This document shows positions 19,944-28,819 of a stretch of 64,000 nucleotides of DNA, one piece after another. Both the position numbers and the translations under genes were made by a program. Location: the NCBI RefSeq assembly GCF_900184245.1, contig NZ_FXXB01000008.1, positions 1,178,001 through 1,242,000 on the forward strand, in the 5' to 3' direction. This stretch comes from Brachybacterium massiliense. Its GTDB lineage: Bacteria; Actinomycetota; Actinomycetes; Actinomycetales; Dermabacteraceae. Below the pieces are notes generated by a model, which had not been told where the DNA came from, did not search any database, and saw nothing but the letters and a program-made list of their open reading frames with translations. Within the stretch, counting starts at the first letter, position 1, and each line of letters begins with the position of its first letter.

Positions 19944-22421
19944 CTATAAGAGACGGGGCGGGTAGGGGTCGTCGGGTTCGGGGGCGAAGTCCTCGACCCG
20001 CTCGCTCGTCGAGCCGCCGCTGCGTGCGGCCTGCGCAGCGCGGGCCGCGGCCTGCATGGCCCGCTCGGAGGCGCGCTGCCCCGCGGAGAGCGGAGCATCC
20101 TCCTGTGCAGCGGACTGCGCAGGGGCCGCCGCGGCCGACGGGGCGGATGCCGGTGCCGCGGACTGTGCAGAGGGCTGCGCCGCGGACTGGCTCGATGGCT
20201 GGGCCTGGGCTGATCCCGGAGCGGAGCCCGCGTCGGTGCTGCGTGGGGGCATCGCCGCGACGGCGTCGCCCCACGGCGCTGCGCCAGGACGCTCCGTGGC
20301 CGGGCTCGGGGCGTTCGACTCGGGCCAGGCGGTGGTGCCACCGGAGCGCTCGGCGCCGCTCCCGGCAGGCTGTCCCCATCCCTCTCCGCTGCCGGCGGGT
20401 CCGTTCTGGCCGCCCGGCCCGCCCTGCGCTCCGCCCGGACCACCGGGCGCACCGGCAGCCGCGCCATCTGCGGGCCCGCCCGGCGCACCGCCCTGGCCGC
20501 CACCGGGGCCTCCCCCGGGACCTCCGCCGCCGGGGCCGCCGCCGGGACCGGGGTCCTCTCCGACCACGGCCTCGATCGTGACCTCGACGTGCATGATGCG
20601 ACGCACCGCATCGGCCAGGTTCTCCGCCGCGGTGCCGCGATGGAAGGCGTTGACCAGACCGTCAGTGCGGAATCCGATCACGAGCGTGCTGCCGTGCACG
20701 CCGTTGACGTGGCCGTTCTGCGAGATCAGCGCCCAGCTGGGCCGACGGATCTGCTGCAGCTCGTCCAGGATCGCCGACCAGTGCCCACGCACCTGGTCCG
20801 CGTCGAGCCCGCCGCCCGTCGCCGCCGCCGGTGCGCTCTGCTCAGGCGCGGGTGCACCCTGCGGCTCCTGCGGGGCAGGGGCCTGGGGCTGGGGCTGCTG
20901 CGCGGGAGCCTGAGCGGCCGGGCCCTGAGGCTCCTGGCGAGGCTGCGACTCCTGAGAAGCCGGGGCGTCCTGTGACGGCTGCGCGGGCTGGACACCGGGC
21001 TCCTGCACCGGAGGCTCGGCCTGCACCGGCGCCGACTGCGCGCGAGCCTGCGGCGCCTGGGCCTGCGCGGGCGCGGGCGCATCCTGCTCGGGTGCCCGCG
21101 CAGGTCGCTCGCGCACGTCGCCCGGATCCTGCGTCGGCGGTTGGGGCCGGCCACCGCGCGCCTGACGTGCCGCTTCGACCTTCTCCTGCGCGATCCGACG
21201 CGCCTCCTCACGGGCGCCGGACGCTCCAGGGCTGCTCTGCACCGCGGCCGCGGTCGCCTGCACGGCGGGCACCGCCCCGGCGACCGGGGCACCGGCCTCA
21301 CCGGCGGCGAGCGCGGCCCGCTCGTTGCGCAGCACCAGGCGTGCGGCGAGCAGCTCGAGGTGCAGGCGCGGCGAGGTTGCGCCGCTCATGGTGGAGAGGG
21401 TCTCGTGGACCAGGTCGCCGCACAGCGACAGATCCGCCGGGGACATCAGCGTGGCCTGCTCGCGCATCCGCTCGAGCTCGTCGGCCGGGACCTGCGGCAG
21501 CAGATCCGCGCCCTTGTCCGGCACGGCCGCGAGCACGATCAGGTCCCGCATCCGCTCGAGCAGGTCCTCCACGAAACGTCGCGGCTCATGCCCGGTGGCG
21601 AGCACATGCTCGACCGCGCCGTAGAGGGACGCGGCGTCGCGCTGGGCGATGGCGGTGATCGCGCTGTCCAGCAACGAGGTGTCCGTGAAGCCGAGCAGCG
21701 CGATCGCGGTCGGGAAGTCGAGGCCGTCCTCCCCGGCGCCGGCCATCAGCTGGTCCAGCACCGACATGGAGTCACGGGCGGAGCCGCCGCCGGCGCGCAC
21801 CACCAGCGGCATCACTCCCTCCCCCACGGACACCTGTTCCGCGGCGCAGACCTCCTCGAGATAGGGGCCCAGCACCTGCGGCGGGATCAGACGGAAGGGG
21901 TAGTGGTGGGTGCGCGAGCGGATGGTGCCGATGACCTTGTCCGGCTCGGTGGTCGCGAAGACGAACTTCACGTGGTCCGGCGGCTCCTCGACGAGCTTGA
22001 GCAGCGCGTTGAAGCCGGCCGAGGTGACCATGTGGGCCTCGTCGATGATGAAGACCTTGAAACGGTCGCGCACGGGGGCGAAGGAGGCGCGCTCGCGCAG
22101 CTCGCGGGCGTCGTCCACACCGCCGTGGCTGGCGGCGTCGATCTCGACCACGTCGAGACTGCCGGCGCCGCCGCGTGCGAGGTCGCGGCAGGAGTCGCAG
22201 GCGCCGCAGGGGGTGTCCGTCGGCCCTTCCGCACAGTTCAGACAGCGCGCGAGGATGCGCGCGGAGGTGGTCTTGCCACAGCCGCGCGGGCCGGAGAACA
22301 GGTAGGCATGACCCACCCGCCCGGCACGCAGAGCACGCCGCAGAGGCGTGGTGACGTGGTCCTGGCCGATCACCTCGGCGAAGGACTCCGGGCGGTAACG
22401 ACGGTACAGAGCGGTGGCCAC
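19944..22421 (-). CDS. dnaX: DNA polymerase III subunit gamma/tau
   Basis: Clamp-loader ATPase of the replisome (825 aa). The conserved N-terminus TALYRRYRPESFAEVIGQDH leads to Walker A GPRGCGKTTSARIL, a four-cysteine zinc finger (CLNCAEGPTDTPCGACDSC), Walker B FIIDEAHM and the sensor region FVFATTEPDKVIGTIRSR. Domain III ends near residue 370, then a long Pro/Gln/Ala- and Gly-rich linker and a tau-like segment follow. A GTG at 22421 is the likely start (homologues begin near VATALYRRY); GTG 22427 is also possible. The stop lies exactly where the truncated ABC permease frame ends, which makes the C-terminus worth comparing with relatives. Confidence 0.95.
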   Translation of the reverse strand: MATALYRRYRPESFAEVIGQDHVTTPLRRALRAGRVGHAYLFSGPRGCGKTTSARILARCLNCAEGPTDTPCGACDSCRDLARGGAGSLDVVEIDAASHGGVDDARELRERASFAPVRDRFKVFIIDEAHMVTSAGFNALLKLVEEPPDHVKFVFATTEPDKVIGTIRSRTHHYPFRLIPPQVLGPYLEEVCAAEQVSVGEGVMPLVVRAGGGSARDSMSVLDQLMAGAGEDGLDFPTAIALLGFTDTSLLDSAITAIAQRDAASLYGAVEHVLATGHEPRRFVEDLLERMRDLIVLAAVPDKGADLLPQVPADELERMREQATLMSPADLSLCGDLVHETLSTMSGATSPRLHLELLAARLVLRNERAALAAGEAGAPVAGAVPAVQATAAAVQSSPGASGAREEARRIAQEKVEAARQARGGRPQPPTQDPGDVRERPARAPEQDAPAPAQAQAPQARAQSAPVQAEPPVQEPGVQPAQPSQDAPASQESQPRQEPQGPAAQAPAQQPQPQAPAPQEPQGAPAPEQSAPAAATGGGLDADQVRGHWSAILDELQQIRRPSWALISQNGHVNGVHGSTLVIGFRTDGLVNAFHRGTAAENLADAVRRIMHVEVTIEAVVGEDPGPGGGPGGGGPGGGPGGGQGGAPGGPADGAAAGAPGGPGGAQGGPGGQNGPAGSGEGWGQPAGSGAERSGGTTAWPESNAPSPATERPGAAPWGDAVAAMPPRSTDAGSAPGSAQAQPSSQSAAQPSAQSAAPASAPSAAAAPAQSAAQEDAPLSAGQRASERAMQAAARAAQAARSGGSTSERVEDFAPEPDDPYPPRLL

Positions 22422-22453
22422 CCACACAGGCTAATGGAGGGCGCCCACGTTCC

Positions 22454-23617
22454 TCACCGATCGGGGGATGGAGGCGCTGTGGAGGAAGAGTCCCCGCGGC
22501 CCTCGTCGGCGCCACGAGCGGGCTCATGAGCCTCGTCCCTCGGCTCATCGGCGCCCACGCTCGTCGACCCGCGGTCGCCGGCCGACTCCCGAGCCGCCGC
22601 GGCCGACGCCTGGCGTGTCCTCTCGAGCCTCGCCCGGCGATGTCGCAGCTGCCGGAAGGTCACCACGAACACTGAGACCACCACGATCACCGGGATCGCG
22701 ACGTCCACCACCCATGCGGGGATCGAGAACGGCAGGGAGAGCTCCGGGATCCATCCCAGCAGCAGGTCCCTCAGCCATGCCAGGGCCTCGCCCACGGGTC
22801 GCAGCAGCGCGGAGACGACCTCGCGCACGGGACGGGTCAGCTCCGAGACCCAGTCACGGATCGGCGCGAGGAACGCCCCGACGGCCTCGACGACCGGTCG
22901 CACCATGCGCTCGACCCAGTCCTTCACCGGATCCAGCAGCCCGCTGAACAGCGCACCGAGCCCGAGCAGCGGGATCAGGTAGCGGGCCGACGTCGCGAGC
23001 GCCTCGAGCAGCGCGAAGCGGGTGGGATGCTCAGCCCGCTGCTCCTCGCGCGCGGCCGACGGGCTGCCCTCCTCGGGCACCAGCAGCACCTTCCCGAAGC
23101 CCCGGCGCACATCCACCTCGCCCGCTCCGCCGAGCCCGGCGGTGCGCACATGGATCACTTCGGCGTCCTCGTGATCACCGTCCGCGTCGGGCCGGCGCAC
23201 CGTGAAGCGCAGGGACGTGAAGCCGTCCTCGCAGCGGAACTGCAGATCATCGGCCGACGGGGACTCCGCGTCGGCGTCGGGCTCGCTCTCCGGCTCACCC
23301 TTCCGGGCTTTCTTCCGCGCCTTCTCCTCGGCCTTCGGATCGTGCTCGACGCCGTCGATCTCCACGGTCGCGGAGGTGTCGAGCAGGCGGTGCTTCACCC
23401 GCACCACGTAGTCGTGGCCGTGGGAGGTGCCGCGGTACTCGACGTCGGCCGCGAAGCGGGTCGGAGCCTGAGCGCCGAACGGAGGCTCCTCGACCTCCGC
23501 GGCGCCGGGCGGCGCGGGCCCGTCGGCCGCCTCGCGCTCCACCGATGCGCTCCGCACGCCCTCATCCCTCTCCTCGGGGCTGGGGTGCGGAGCGGTGCGC
23601 GCGGAGACGTTCGGCAT
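22454..23617 (-). CDS. membrane protein of unknown function with repeated amphipathic segment
   Basis: I do not recognise this 387-aa protein. Residues 1-65 are Pro/Glu-rich. Residues about 60-190 look like a small beta domain (FAADVEYRGTSHGHDYVVRV and FTSLRFTVRRPDADGD). A hydrophobic stretch YLIPLLGLGALFSGLL follows, then three related segments DPVKDWVERMVRPVVEAVGA, IRDWVSELTRPVREVVSALL and RPVGEALAWLRDLLLGW, which look like amphipathic helices. A clear transmembrane helix VVDVAIPVIVVVSVFVVTF comes next and the tail is basic then acidic. It lies 32 bp upstream of dnaX on the same strand, so the two may be cotranscribed. Confidence 0.6.
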   Translation of the reverse strand: MPNVSARTAPHPSPEERDEGVRSASVEREAADGPAPPGAAEVEEPPFGAQAPTRFAADVEYRGTSHGHDYVVRVKHRLLDTSATVEIDGVEHDPKAEEKARKKARKGEPESEPDADAESPSADDLQFRCEDGFTSLRFTVRRPDADGDHEDAEVIHVRTAGLGGAGEVDVRRGFGKVLLVPEEGSPSAAREEQRAEHPTRFALLEALATSARYLIPLLGLGALFSGLLDPVKDWVERMVRPVVEAVGAFLAPIRDWVSELTRPVREVVSALLRPVGEALAWLRDLLLGWIPELSLPFSIPAWVVDVAIPVIVVVSVFVVTFRQLRHRRARLERTRQASAAAARESAGDRGSTSVGADEPRDEAHEPARGADEGRGDSSSTAPPSPDR

Positions 23618-23752
23618 GCCCTCATCGTCTCAACCGCCCATGCCCCGACGGATCCGCCGCTCGGCTGTTCTCCCGCCTCTCCTCCTCAGCCGTTCGGCGG
23701 AGGCCCCAGCATCTCCCTTGCCCCTCGCTCACCGATCGCGAAGACTGCCTGC

Positions 23753-24196
23753 ATGAGTGTCTTCCTCTCGCACACCACGATCGACTGCCACGACGCCTTC
23801 GCGCTGTCCGAGTGGTGGCGCGCGGCCCTGGACTATGCGATGGATCCCGAGGACCCAAACCTCCCCGGGCACGAGCAGTGCATGATCCATGACCCGGAGT
23901 CCGGCCACCGGCTCCTCTTCCACGAGGTGCCCGATCAGCGCCTGCCCGGCAAACGGATCCATCTCGATGTGCGTCCTCGTGAACGCGACCAGGGCGCAGA
24001 GGCCTCCTGGCTGCTCGCCCACGGGGCGACGCTGATCGAGGACCGCCGCGGGATCCGCGGCCCCGGCTCGGGCTGGTTGACGATGGCCGACCCCGAGGGC
24101 AACCAGTTCTGCGTGCTGCGCTCCTTGGATGAGACTGCGGAGCCGGCGCGGCGCGCGACCTCCGACTCCATAAGCTCGCCTACTGTGATCCCCTAG
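23753..24196 (+). CDS. VOC family (glyoxalase-like) protein
   Basis: Small protein (147 aa) with the vicinal-oxygen-chelate fold. It begins HTTIDCHDAFALSEWWRAAL, the first beta-alpha unit, with RIHLDVRPRERDQGA in the middle and the late motif MADPEGNQFCVLRS. Members bind a divalent metal and include glyoxalases, dioxygenases and resistance proteins; this one is of the generic actinobacterial type with no assigned substrate. ATG 23753 is chosen because homologues begin here; the open frame continues upstream without coding character. Monocistronic, divergent from the unknown membrane protein gene. Confidence 0.85.
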   Translation: MSVFLSHTTIDCHDAFALSEWWRAALDYAMDPEDPNLPGHEQCMIHDPESGHRLLFHEVPDQRLPGKRIHLDVRPRERDQGAEASWLLAHGATLIEDRRGIRGPGSGWLTMADPEGNQFCVLRSLDETAEPARRATSDSISSPTVIP

Positions 24197-24241
24197 GCAA
24201 ACCATTGATGTCAGGGTGACAACGGCGTAGCGTGCCATGCC

Positions 24242-25705
24242 GTGAGCACATCAACCACCCCCTCCCCCGAGGCGACCTCGCGCACGCGCAACCCGCTGCG
24301 TCAGATCGCCCGCATCCCCTTCGGCTGGCAGGTCCTGATCGGCCTCGTCCTCGGCGTAGTCCTGGGCCTCGTCGCCGCCCAGATGGGACCGGTGCCCGGT
24401 GTCGGCGAGGACGGCGGTGACGGCCCCAACTGGCTGACCACCACCCTCCAGACCATCGGCTCGACCTTCGTGACCCTGCTGAAGGCCCTGGTCCCGCCGC
24501 TGATCTTCCTCGCGATCATCACCTCGATCGCGAACCTCCGCAACGTCACCAACGCCGCCCGACTGGCCGGCAAGACGCTGCTGTGGTTCGCCATCACCGC
24601 CCTGATCGCCGTCGCGATCGGCATCGGCCTGGGCGCCGTGACGAAGCCCGGTGAGAACTCCGGCGTCTCCGCAGACTCCGCCGCGGCCTCCTCCACCCAG
24701 GGCGGCTGGATGGACTTCCTGAACGGCCTGGTGCCCTCGAACTTCCTGGGCATCGCCGGGTCGATGAGCGATGACGGCTCCGTCTCGCTGAGCTTCAACG
24801 TGCTGCAGATCCTGGTCATCTCGATCGCCGTCGGCATCGCGGTGCTCTCCGTGGGCGAGAAGGCCGAGCCCTTCCTCAAGGTCACCGGCTCCGCGCTCGA
24901 GATCGTGCAGAAGCTGCTGTGGTGGGTGATCCGCCTCGCCCCGATCGGCACCGTGGGCCTGCTCGGCAACGCCGTGGCCAGCTATGGCTGGGAGGCCATC
25001 GGCCAGCTCGGCGTGTTCACGCTCGACGTCTACGTGGGCATGCTGATCGTGCTGCTGGTCGTCTACCCCGTGCTGCTGAAGGTCAACGGCCTCTCCATCG
25101 GCTCGTTCTTCCGCGGCGTGTGGCCCGCGACCTCGCTGGGCTTCGTCTCCCGCTCCTCGCTGGGCACCATGCCGATGACCCAGACCGTCACCGAGCGGAT
25201 GGGCGTGCCCCGCCACTACGCGAGCTTCGCGATCCCGCTGGGCGCGACCACCAAGATGGACGGCTGCGCCGCGATCTACCCCTCGCTGGCCGCGATCTTC
25301 GTGGCGAACTTCTACGGGGTGCCGCTGGGCATCACGGACTACCTGCTGATCGTGCTGGTCTCGGTGCTCGGCTCGGCCGCGACCGCGGGCATGACCGGCG
25401 CGACCGTCATGCTCACCCTGACCCTGTCCACACTGGGCCTGCCGCTCGAGGGCGTGGGCCTGCTGCTGGCCGTCGACCCGATCCTGGACATGGGCCGCAC
25501 CGCCCTGAACGTCACCGGCCAGTCGCTGGTGGCTGTGATCGTCGCCAAGCGCGAGAAGATCCTGGACCAGGGCGCGTACGACGCCGCGCGCCGCACCTCC
25601 TTCCAGATCCTCCAGGCCGAGCAGGCCGCGGAGACCGAGGGCGCGGCCGACGCCGAGGCCGAGGCGGCGCCGGAGGGCAGCGGGAAGCAGCCCGCCACCG
25701 CCTGA
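24242..25705 (+). CDS. dicarboxylate/amino acid:cation symporter (GltP/DctA family)
   Basis: Membrane symporter (487 aa) that takes up C4-dicarboxylates or acidic amino acids with Na+ or H+. Eight helices and two re-entrant loops are expected. The hallmark segments are the serine-rich hairpin VSRSSLGTMPMTQTV and the TKMDGCAAIYPSLAAIF segment (TNMDGTA in glutamate carriers). The later DPILDMGRTALNVTGQS is the substrate-site motif, with the NxxG-type Asn and an Arg in place. It starts at GTG 24242. The C-terminal 40 residues are Ala/Glu-rich. No neighbouring gene is cotranscribed; palindrome B3 lies 23 bp after the stop. Confidence 0.93.
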   Translation: MSTSTTPSPEATSRTRNPLRQIARIPFGWQVLIGLVLGVVLGLVAAQMGPVPGVGEDGGDGPNWLTTTLQTIGSTFVTLLKALVPPLIFLAIITSIANLRNVTNAARLAGKTLLWFAITALIAVAIGIGLGAVTKPGENSGVSADSAAASSTQGGWMDFLNGLVPSNFLGIAGSMSDDGSVSLSFNVLQILVISIAVGIAVLSVGEKAEPFLKVTGSALEIVQKLLWWVIRLAPIGTVGLLGNAVASYGWEAIGQLGVFTLDVYVGMLIVLLVVYPVLLKVNGLSIGSFFRGVWPATSLGFVSRSSLGTMPMTQTVTERMGVPRHYASFAIPLGATTKMDGCAAIYPSLAAIFVANFYGVPLGITDYLLIVLVSVLGSAATAGMTGATVMLTLTLSTLGLPLEGVGLLLAVDPILDMGRTALNVTGQSLVAVIVAKREKILDQGAYDAARRTSFQILQAEQAAETEGAADAEAEAAPEGSGKQPATA

Positions 25706-25727
25706 GCCTGGCCCTGCGTCGGCTCAC

Positions 25728-25803
25728 GTGACGAGTACCGGCTCTGGGTGACGCGCTCTGGCTATATAGCCAGAGCGTGTTCCCTGGAGCCCGCACTCGT
25801 CAC
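25728..25803. repeat. palindromic repeat family B, copy 3 (double palindrome)
   Basis: Outer arms GTGACGAGTACCGGCTC and GAGCCCGCACTCGTCAC pair at 15 of 17 positions. The inner 24-bp palindrome at 25754-25777, centred on CTGGCTATATAGCCAG, is perfect. It follows the symporter stop by 22 bp. The rest of the 25706-26051 gap has no gene. Confidence 0.85.
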
Positions 25804-26051
25804 CGCCCGTCGTGGACTGCGGGGCCGGCACAGGTTCCAGCACCCGGCACGCGGCCCTGGCCCCGCCGCGGACACCCACTGCCGCACCCGGTGAATCGGC
25901 GCACCACCGGCGGCGGAACCCTGGCCCCTCGCGCCGCGCGCCCCTACAGTGGACGCCGTCAGATCGGCCCGACGCACGGGCCCCCGCAGTGCATCTACCT
26001 CGGGTCCACGGTGTGGATCGTCCAAGGCGGCACCCACCGTCCGGAGCTTCG

Positions 26052-27389
26052 ATGTCCACTCCCCCTCGCACAGCCCCCGCCTCGCAGCAGGAGCAGACCA
26101 CCTTGCGCCGCGTGGCCGGCACCGCGTACTTCCCGATCGCGTTCATCGCCCGCTTCCCCTTCGCGATGATGGTCGTGGGCACCCTGACCCTGGTGGTCTC
26201 CGCGCGCGAGTCGATCTGGCTGGGCGGCGTGAACTCGGCCGTGGTGGGCCTGGGCTCAGCGCTGATCGGCCCGCTGCTGGGCGCTGCGGCGGACAGGATC
26301 GGCCAGCGCCCCGTCATCCTCACCGCCGGGATCGTGAACTCGCTGGCCCTGGTGGCGATGGCGGCCGTCGCGTTCAGCTCGCTGCCGGATGCGGCGGTGC
26401 TCGCGGTCGGCTTCGTCATCGGTGCCTCCTCCCCGCAGATCGGCCCGTTCTCGCGCACCCGCCTGGTGCAGCTGATCCTCACCCGCCTGCCCGTGGCGCG
26501 TCGGGCCCGCAGCCTGAACTCGACCATGGGCTACGAATCCGCTGCGGACGAGACGGCATTCGTGTTCGGTCCGGTGGTGGTGGGTCTGCTCGCGACCACG
26601 ATGAGTCCTGCCGCGCCGATGATCGGCGCGGCGGTGCTGACGCTGCTGTTCGTCACCGCCTTCGCCCTCCACCCCACGGCGAAGGTCGCCGCCCCCGCCA
26701 CTGCGGAGGAGCCGGTCACGCAGGCTCCCGCACGCGAGCTGGCCTCCCTGTCGGTGCTGGTGGTGGTCGCGGGCGCGCTCGGCGTGGGCCTGTTCTTCGG
26801 CACCGTGCTGACCTCGCTCACCTCCTTCCTCGCGGACACCGGCGACGGCGACTCCGCGGGCCTGGTCTACGGCGTGATGGGCGTCGGCTCGACGATCCTG
26901 GCGCTCTCGGTGGCGCTGTTCCCCGAGCGGTTCCGCCTGCAGGCACGGTGGCTGGTGTTCTCCGCGCTGATGCTCGCGGCGATGATCGGCTACGGGCTCG
27001 CGAGCGGGCTCACCGGGATCGTGATGGCGATGGCGATCGCCGGGATCGGCATCGGGCCGACGATCGTGACGCTGTACAGCCTCGCCGCGGAGCGCAGCCC
27101 GCAGGGCCGGTCGGCGACAGTGATGACGATGCTGGGCTCGGCCACGATCGTGGGGCAGTCCGCGGCCTCCGCGCTGACCGGTGCGGTCGCCGAGTACGCC
27201 GGGTCCCAGGCCTCGATGTGGCTGCCGATCGGCGCGGCCGGCCTGGTGGTGCTCGCCGCGCTCGTCAACGTCCTCGCCTGCCGCGAGCCCGGCTCACGGG
27301 CCGCCGCGGAGGAGCGGGAGCAGCAGGCCGAGGATCACCTCTTCGAGGACGCCCGCACCCTGGCGGAGCACCCCACCGAGCACCCCTGA
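26052..27389 (+). CDS. MFS transporter
   Basis: Major facilitator superfamily protein (445 aa, 12 predicted helices) that would move a small molecule by proton coupling. The loop 2-3 motif A appears as GPLLGAAADRIGQRP and a second-half counterpart near LFPERFRLQARW. The hydrophilic central loop is about residues 205-230. The start at ATG 26052 is chosen for the short hydrophilic N-terminus (MSTPPRTAPASQQEQ) before helix 1. The C-terminal tail is Glu-rich and cytoplasmic. The substrate is unknown; the closest general type is drug or sugar efflux. The next gene is convergent, 20 bp away. Confidence 0.88.
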   Translation: MSTPPRTAPASQQEQTTLRRVAGTAYFPIAFIARFPFAMMVVGTLTLVVSARESIWLGGVNSAVVGLGSALIGPLLGAAADRIGQRPVILTAGIVNSLALVAMAAVAFSSLPDAAVLAVGFVIGASSPQIGPFSRTRLVQLILTRLPVARRARSLNSTMGYESAADETAFVFGPVVVGLLATTMSPAAPMIGAAVLTLLFVTAFALHPTAKVAAPATAEEPVTQAPARELASLSVLVVVAGALGVGLFFGTVLTSLTSFLADTGDGDSAGLVYGVMGVGSTILALSVALFPERFRLQARWLVFSALMLAAMIGYGLASGLTGIVMAMAIAGIGIGPTIVTLYSLAAERSPQGRSATVMTMLGSATIVGQSAASALTGAVAEYAGSQASMWLPIGAAGLVVLAALVNVLACREPGSRAAAEEREQQAEDHLFEDARTLAEHPTEHP

Positions 27390-27409
27390 GCCGCTGCGCC
27401 GGGCGCGCC

Positions 27410-28783
27410 TCAGCGGCGCAGCGCGTGCCGCAGGGCCTGCTCGAGCGTGGTGTGCGCGGGCTCGAACCCGCTCGCGCGCAGCCGGGCGTCGGAGATGTTC
27501 TGGTCGACGTCGATCAGCTCGTCCGCTGCGGCGGATCCCAGCACCGCGCGCGGTCCGAAGCCCGGCACGGGCACCAGGGAGGGGCGGTGCAGGACCCGGC
27601 CCAGGGTGCGTGCGAACTCGCCGGCGGTGACCGGCTGGGGGCCCACGCCGTTCAGCGGACCGGTCACGTCGGCGCTGAGCGCGGCGTGGGCGAAGGCGCG
27701 CACGATGTCATCGAGCGAGATCCACGAGGTCATCGCGTCGGCGCGGGTGAGCCGGCCGCCCACCCCGGCCAGGAACAGCGGCAGCTGGGGCAGCAGCGGG
27801 CCGCCGCCGTCGGTCAGCGCCATCCCGGTGCGCACGAACGCGACCCGCACCCCGGCCTCTTGGGCGGCGTGGGTGGAGCCCTCCCAGTCGCGCACCAGAT
27901 CGGCGAGGAACCCCTCCCCTCCCTGATCGGCCTCGGTGAGCAGTTCACCGGGGCGGCGCGGGCCGTACAGCCCGATCGCGGAGGCCTGGACCAGCGCGGC
28001 GGGCCCGTCCCGCATCCCGGCGAGGGTGCGGGCGATCAGGCTGGTCCCGTGCACGCGGGAGTCGCGGATCTCGCGGCGGGCGCCGGCGCTCCAGCGGGCC
28101 GCGATCGAGCGCCCGGCGAGGTTGATGACCACGTCCACGCCCTCGAGGTCCGCGGGGTCGAGCTGGCCGGCCTGCGGGTCCCAGGAGATCTCCCCCTCGC
28201 CCACCTCGGGCTCGCGGATCATGCGGCGCACGGTGTGCCCGCCGGTCTCGAGCAGGGCTGCGAGCTGCGTGCCGATCAGGCCGGAGGAGCCGGTGATCGC
28301 GATGGTGCGGCGCGGCAGATGCGCCCAGCGGGCGTGGAAGGCGAGGTCATCACGCAGCTGCCGGGCGCGGAAGCCGAGCAGGCGGTGCATCTGGGCCTCC
28401 GCCAGCGGTTCGAGACGCTCGAGGCGGCGCGGGAGCTCGAGGTCGATGCTGTCGTGGACCTCGGTGATGGCCTCCGCGACGCTGTCGATGCGGTGCTCGT
28501 GTCGCCAGGTGCGGAATGGGCCATGCACCTGCTGGTCCACGAAGCGGCCCTCGGGCTCGTGCTCGAGATGGCGCAGGATCCAGTGGGGGCGCAGCGCGGT
28601 CGGCAGAGCCGAGGGCCCCACCCGCACGCCCACCAGACGGCCGGCGCGCATGCCGCCGGTGGCGGGATCGTCGGCACCGGCGAGGCCGGGCGGGGTCAGA
28701 CGCACGAGCGCTCCAGGCCTGTCGTACCAGGCCATCACCTCGGAGCACGGGCGGGGCACCCGATGGACGGTCTCGATCCTCAC
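27410..28783 (-). CDS. TIGR01777 family NAD-dependent epimerase with SRPBCC N-domain
   Basis: Two-domain protein (457 aa). Residues 1-140 look like an SRPBCC/polyketide-cyclase lipid-binding barrel (RIETVHRVPRPCSEVMAWYD). Residues 150-457 form an extended short-chain dehydrogenase of the YfcH/SDR39U1 group: nucleotide-binding ITGSSGLIGTQLAALLE, VVINLAGRSIAARWSAG and the Tyr-containing SAIGLYGPRRPGE, ending with PEFALRALLG-like PGFGPRAVLGSAAADELI. The reaction is unknown in this family. The fusion of the two domains is common in actinobacteria. It is a single gene, convergent with the MFS gene. Confidence 0.92.
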   Translation of the reverse strand: MRIETVHRVPRPCSEVMAWYDRPGALVRLTPPGLAGADDPATGGMRAGRLVGVRVGPSALPTALRPHWILRHLEHEPEGRFVDQQVHGPFRTWRHEHRIDSVAEAITEVHDSIDLELPRRLERLEPLAEAQMHRLLGFRARQLRDDLAFHARWAHLPRRTIAITGSSGLIGTQLAALLETGGHTVRRMIREPEVGEGEISWDPQAGQLDPADLEGVDVVINLAGRSIAARWSAGARREIRDSRVHGTSLIARTLAGMRDGPAALVQASAIGLYGPRRPGELLTEADQGGEGFLADLVRDWEGSTHAAQEAGVRVAFVRTGMALTDGGGPLLPQLPLFLAGVGGRLTRADAMTSWISLDDIVRAFAHAALSADVTGPLNGVGPQPVTAGEFARTLGRVLHRPSLVPVPGFGPRAVLGSAAADELIDVDQNISDARLRASGFEPAHTTLEQALRHALRR

Positions 28784-28819
28784 GGCGACTCCCTGCCTCG
28801 ACGATGATGAATAGCCAGG

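Noticed and set aside
19883-20581. 232-codon frame starting at the permease ATG
   Set aside because: Only the first 19 codons are gene-like; the rest is antisense of the dnaX tail. Kept as a pseudogene remnant.
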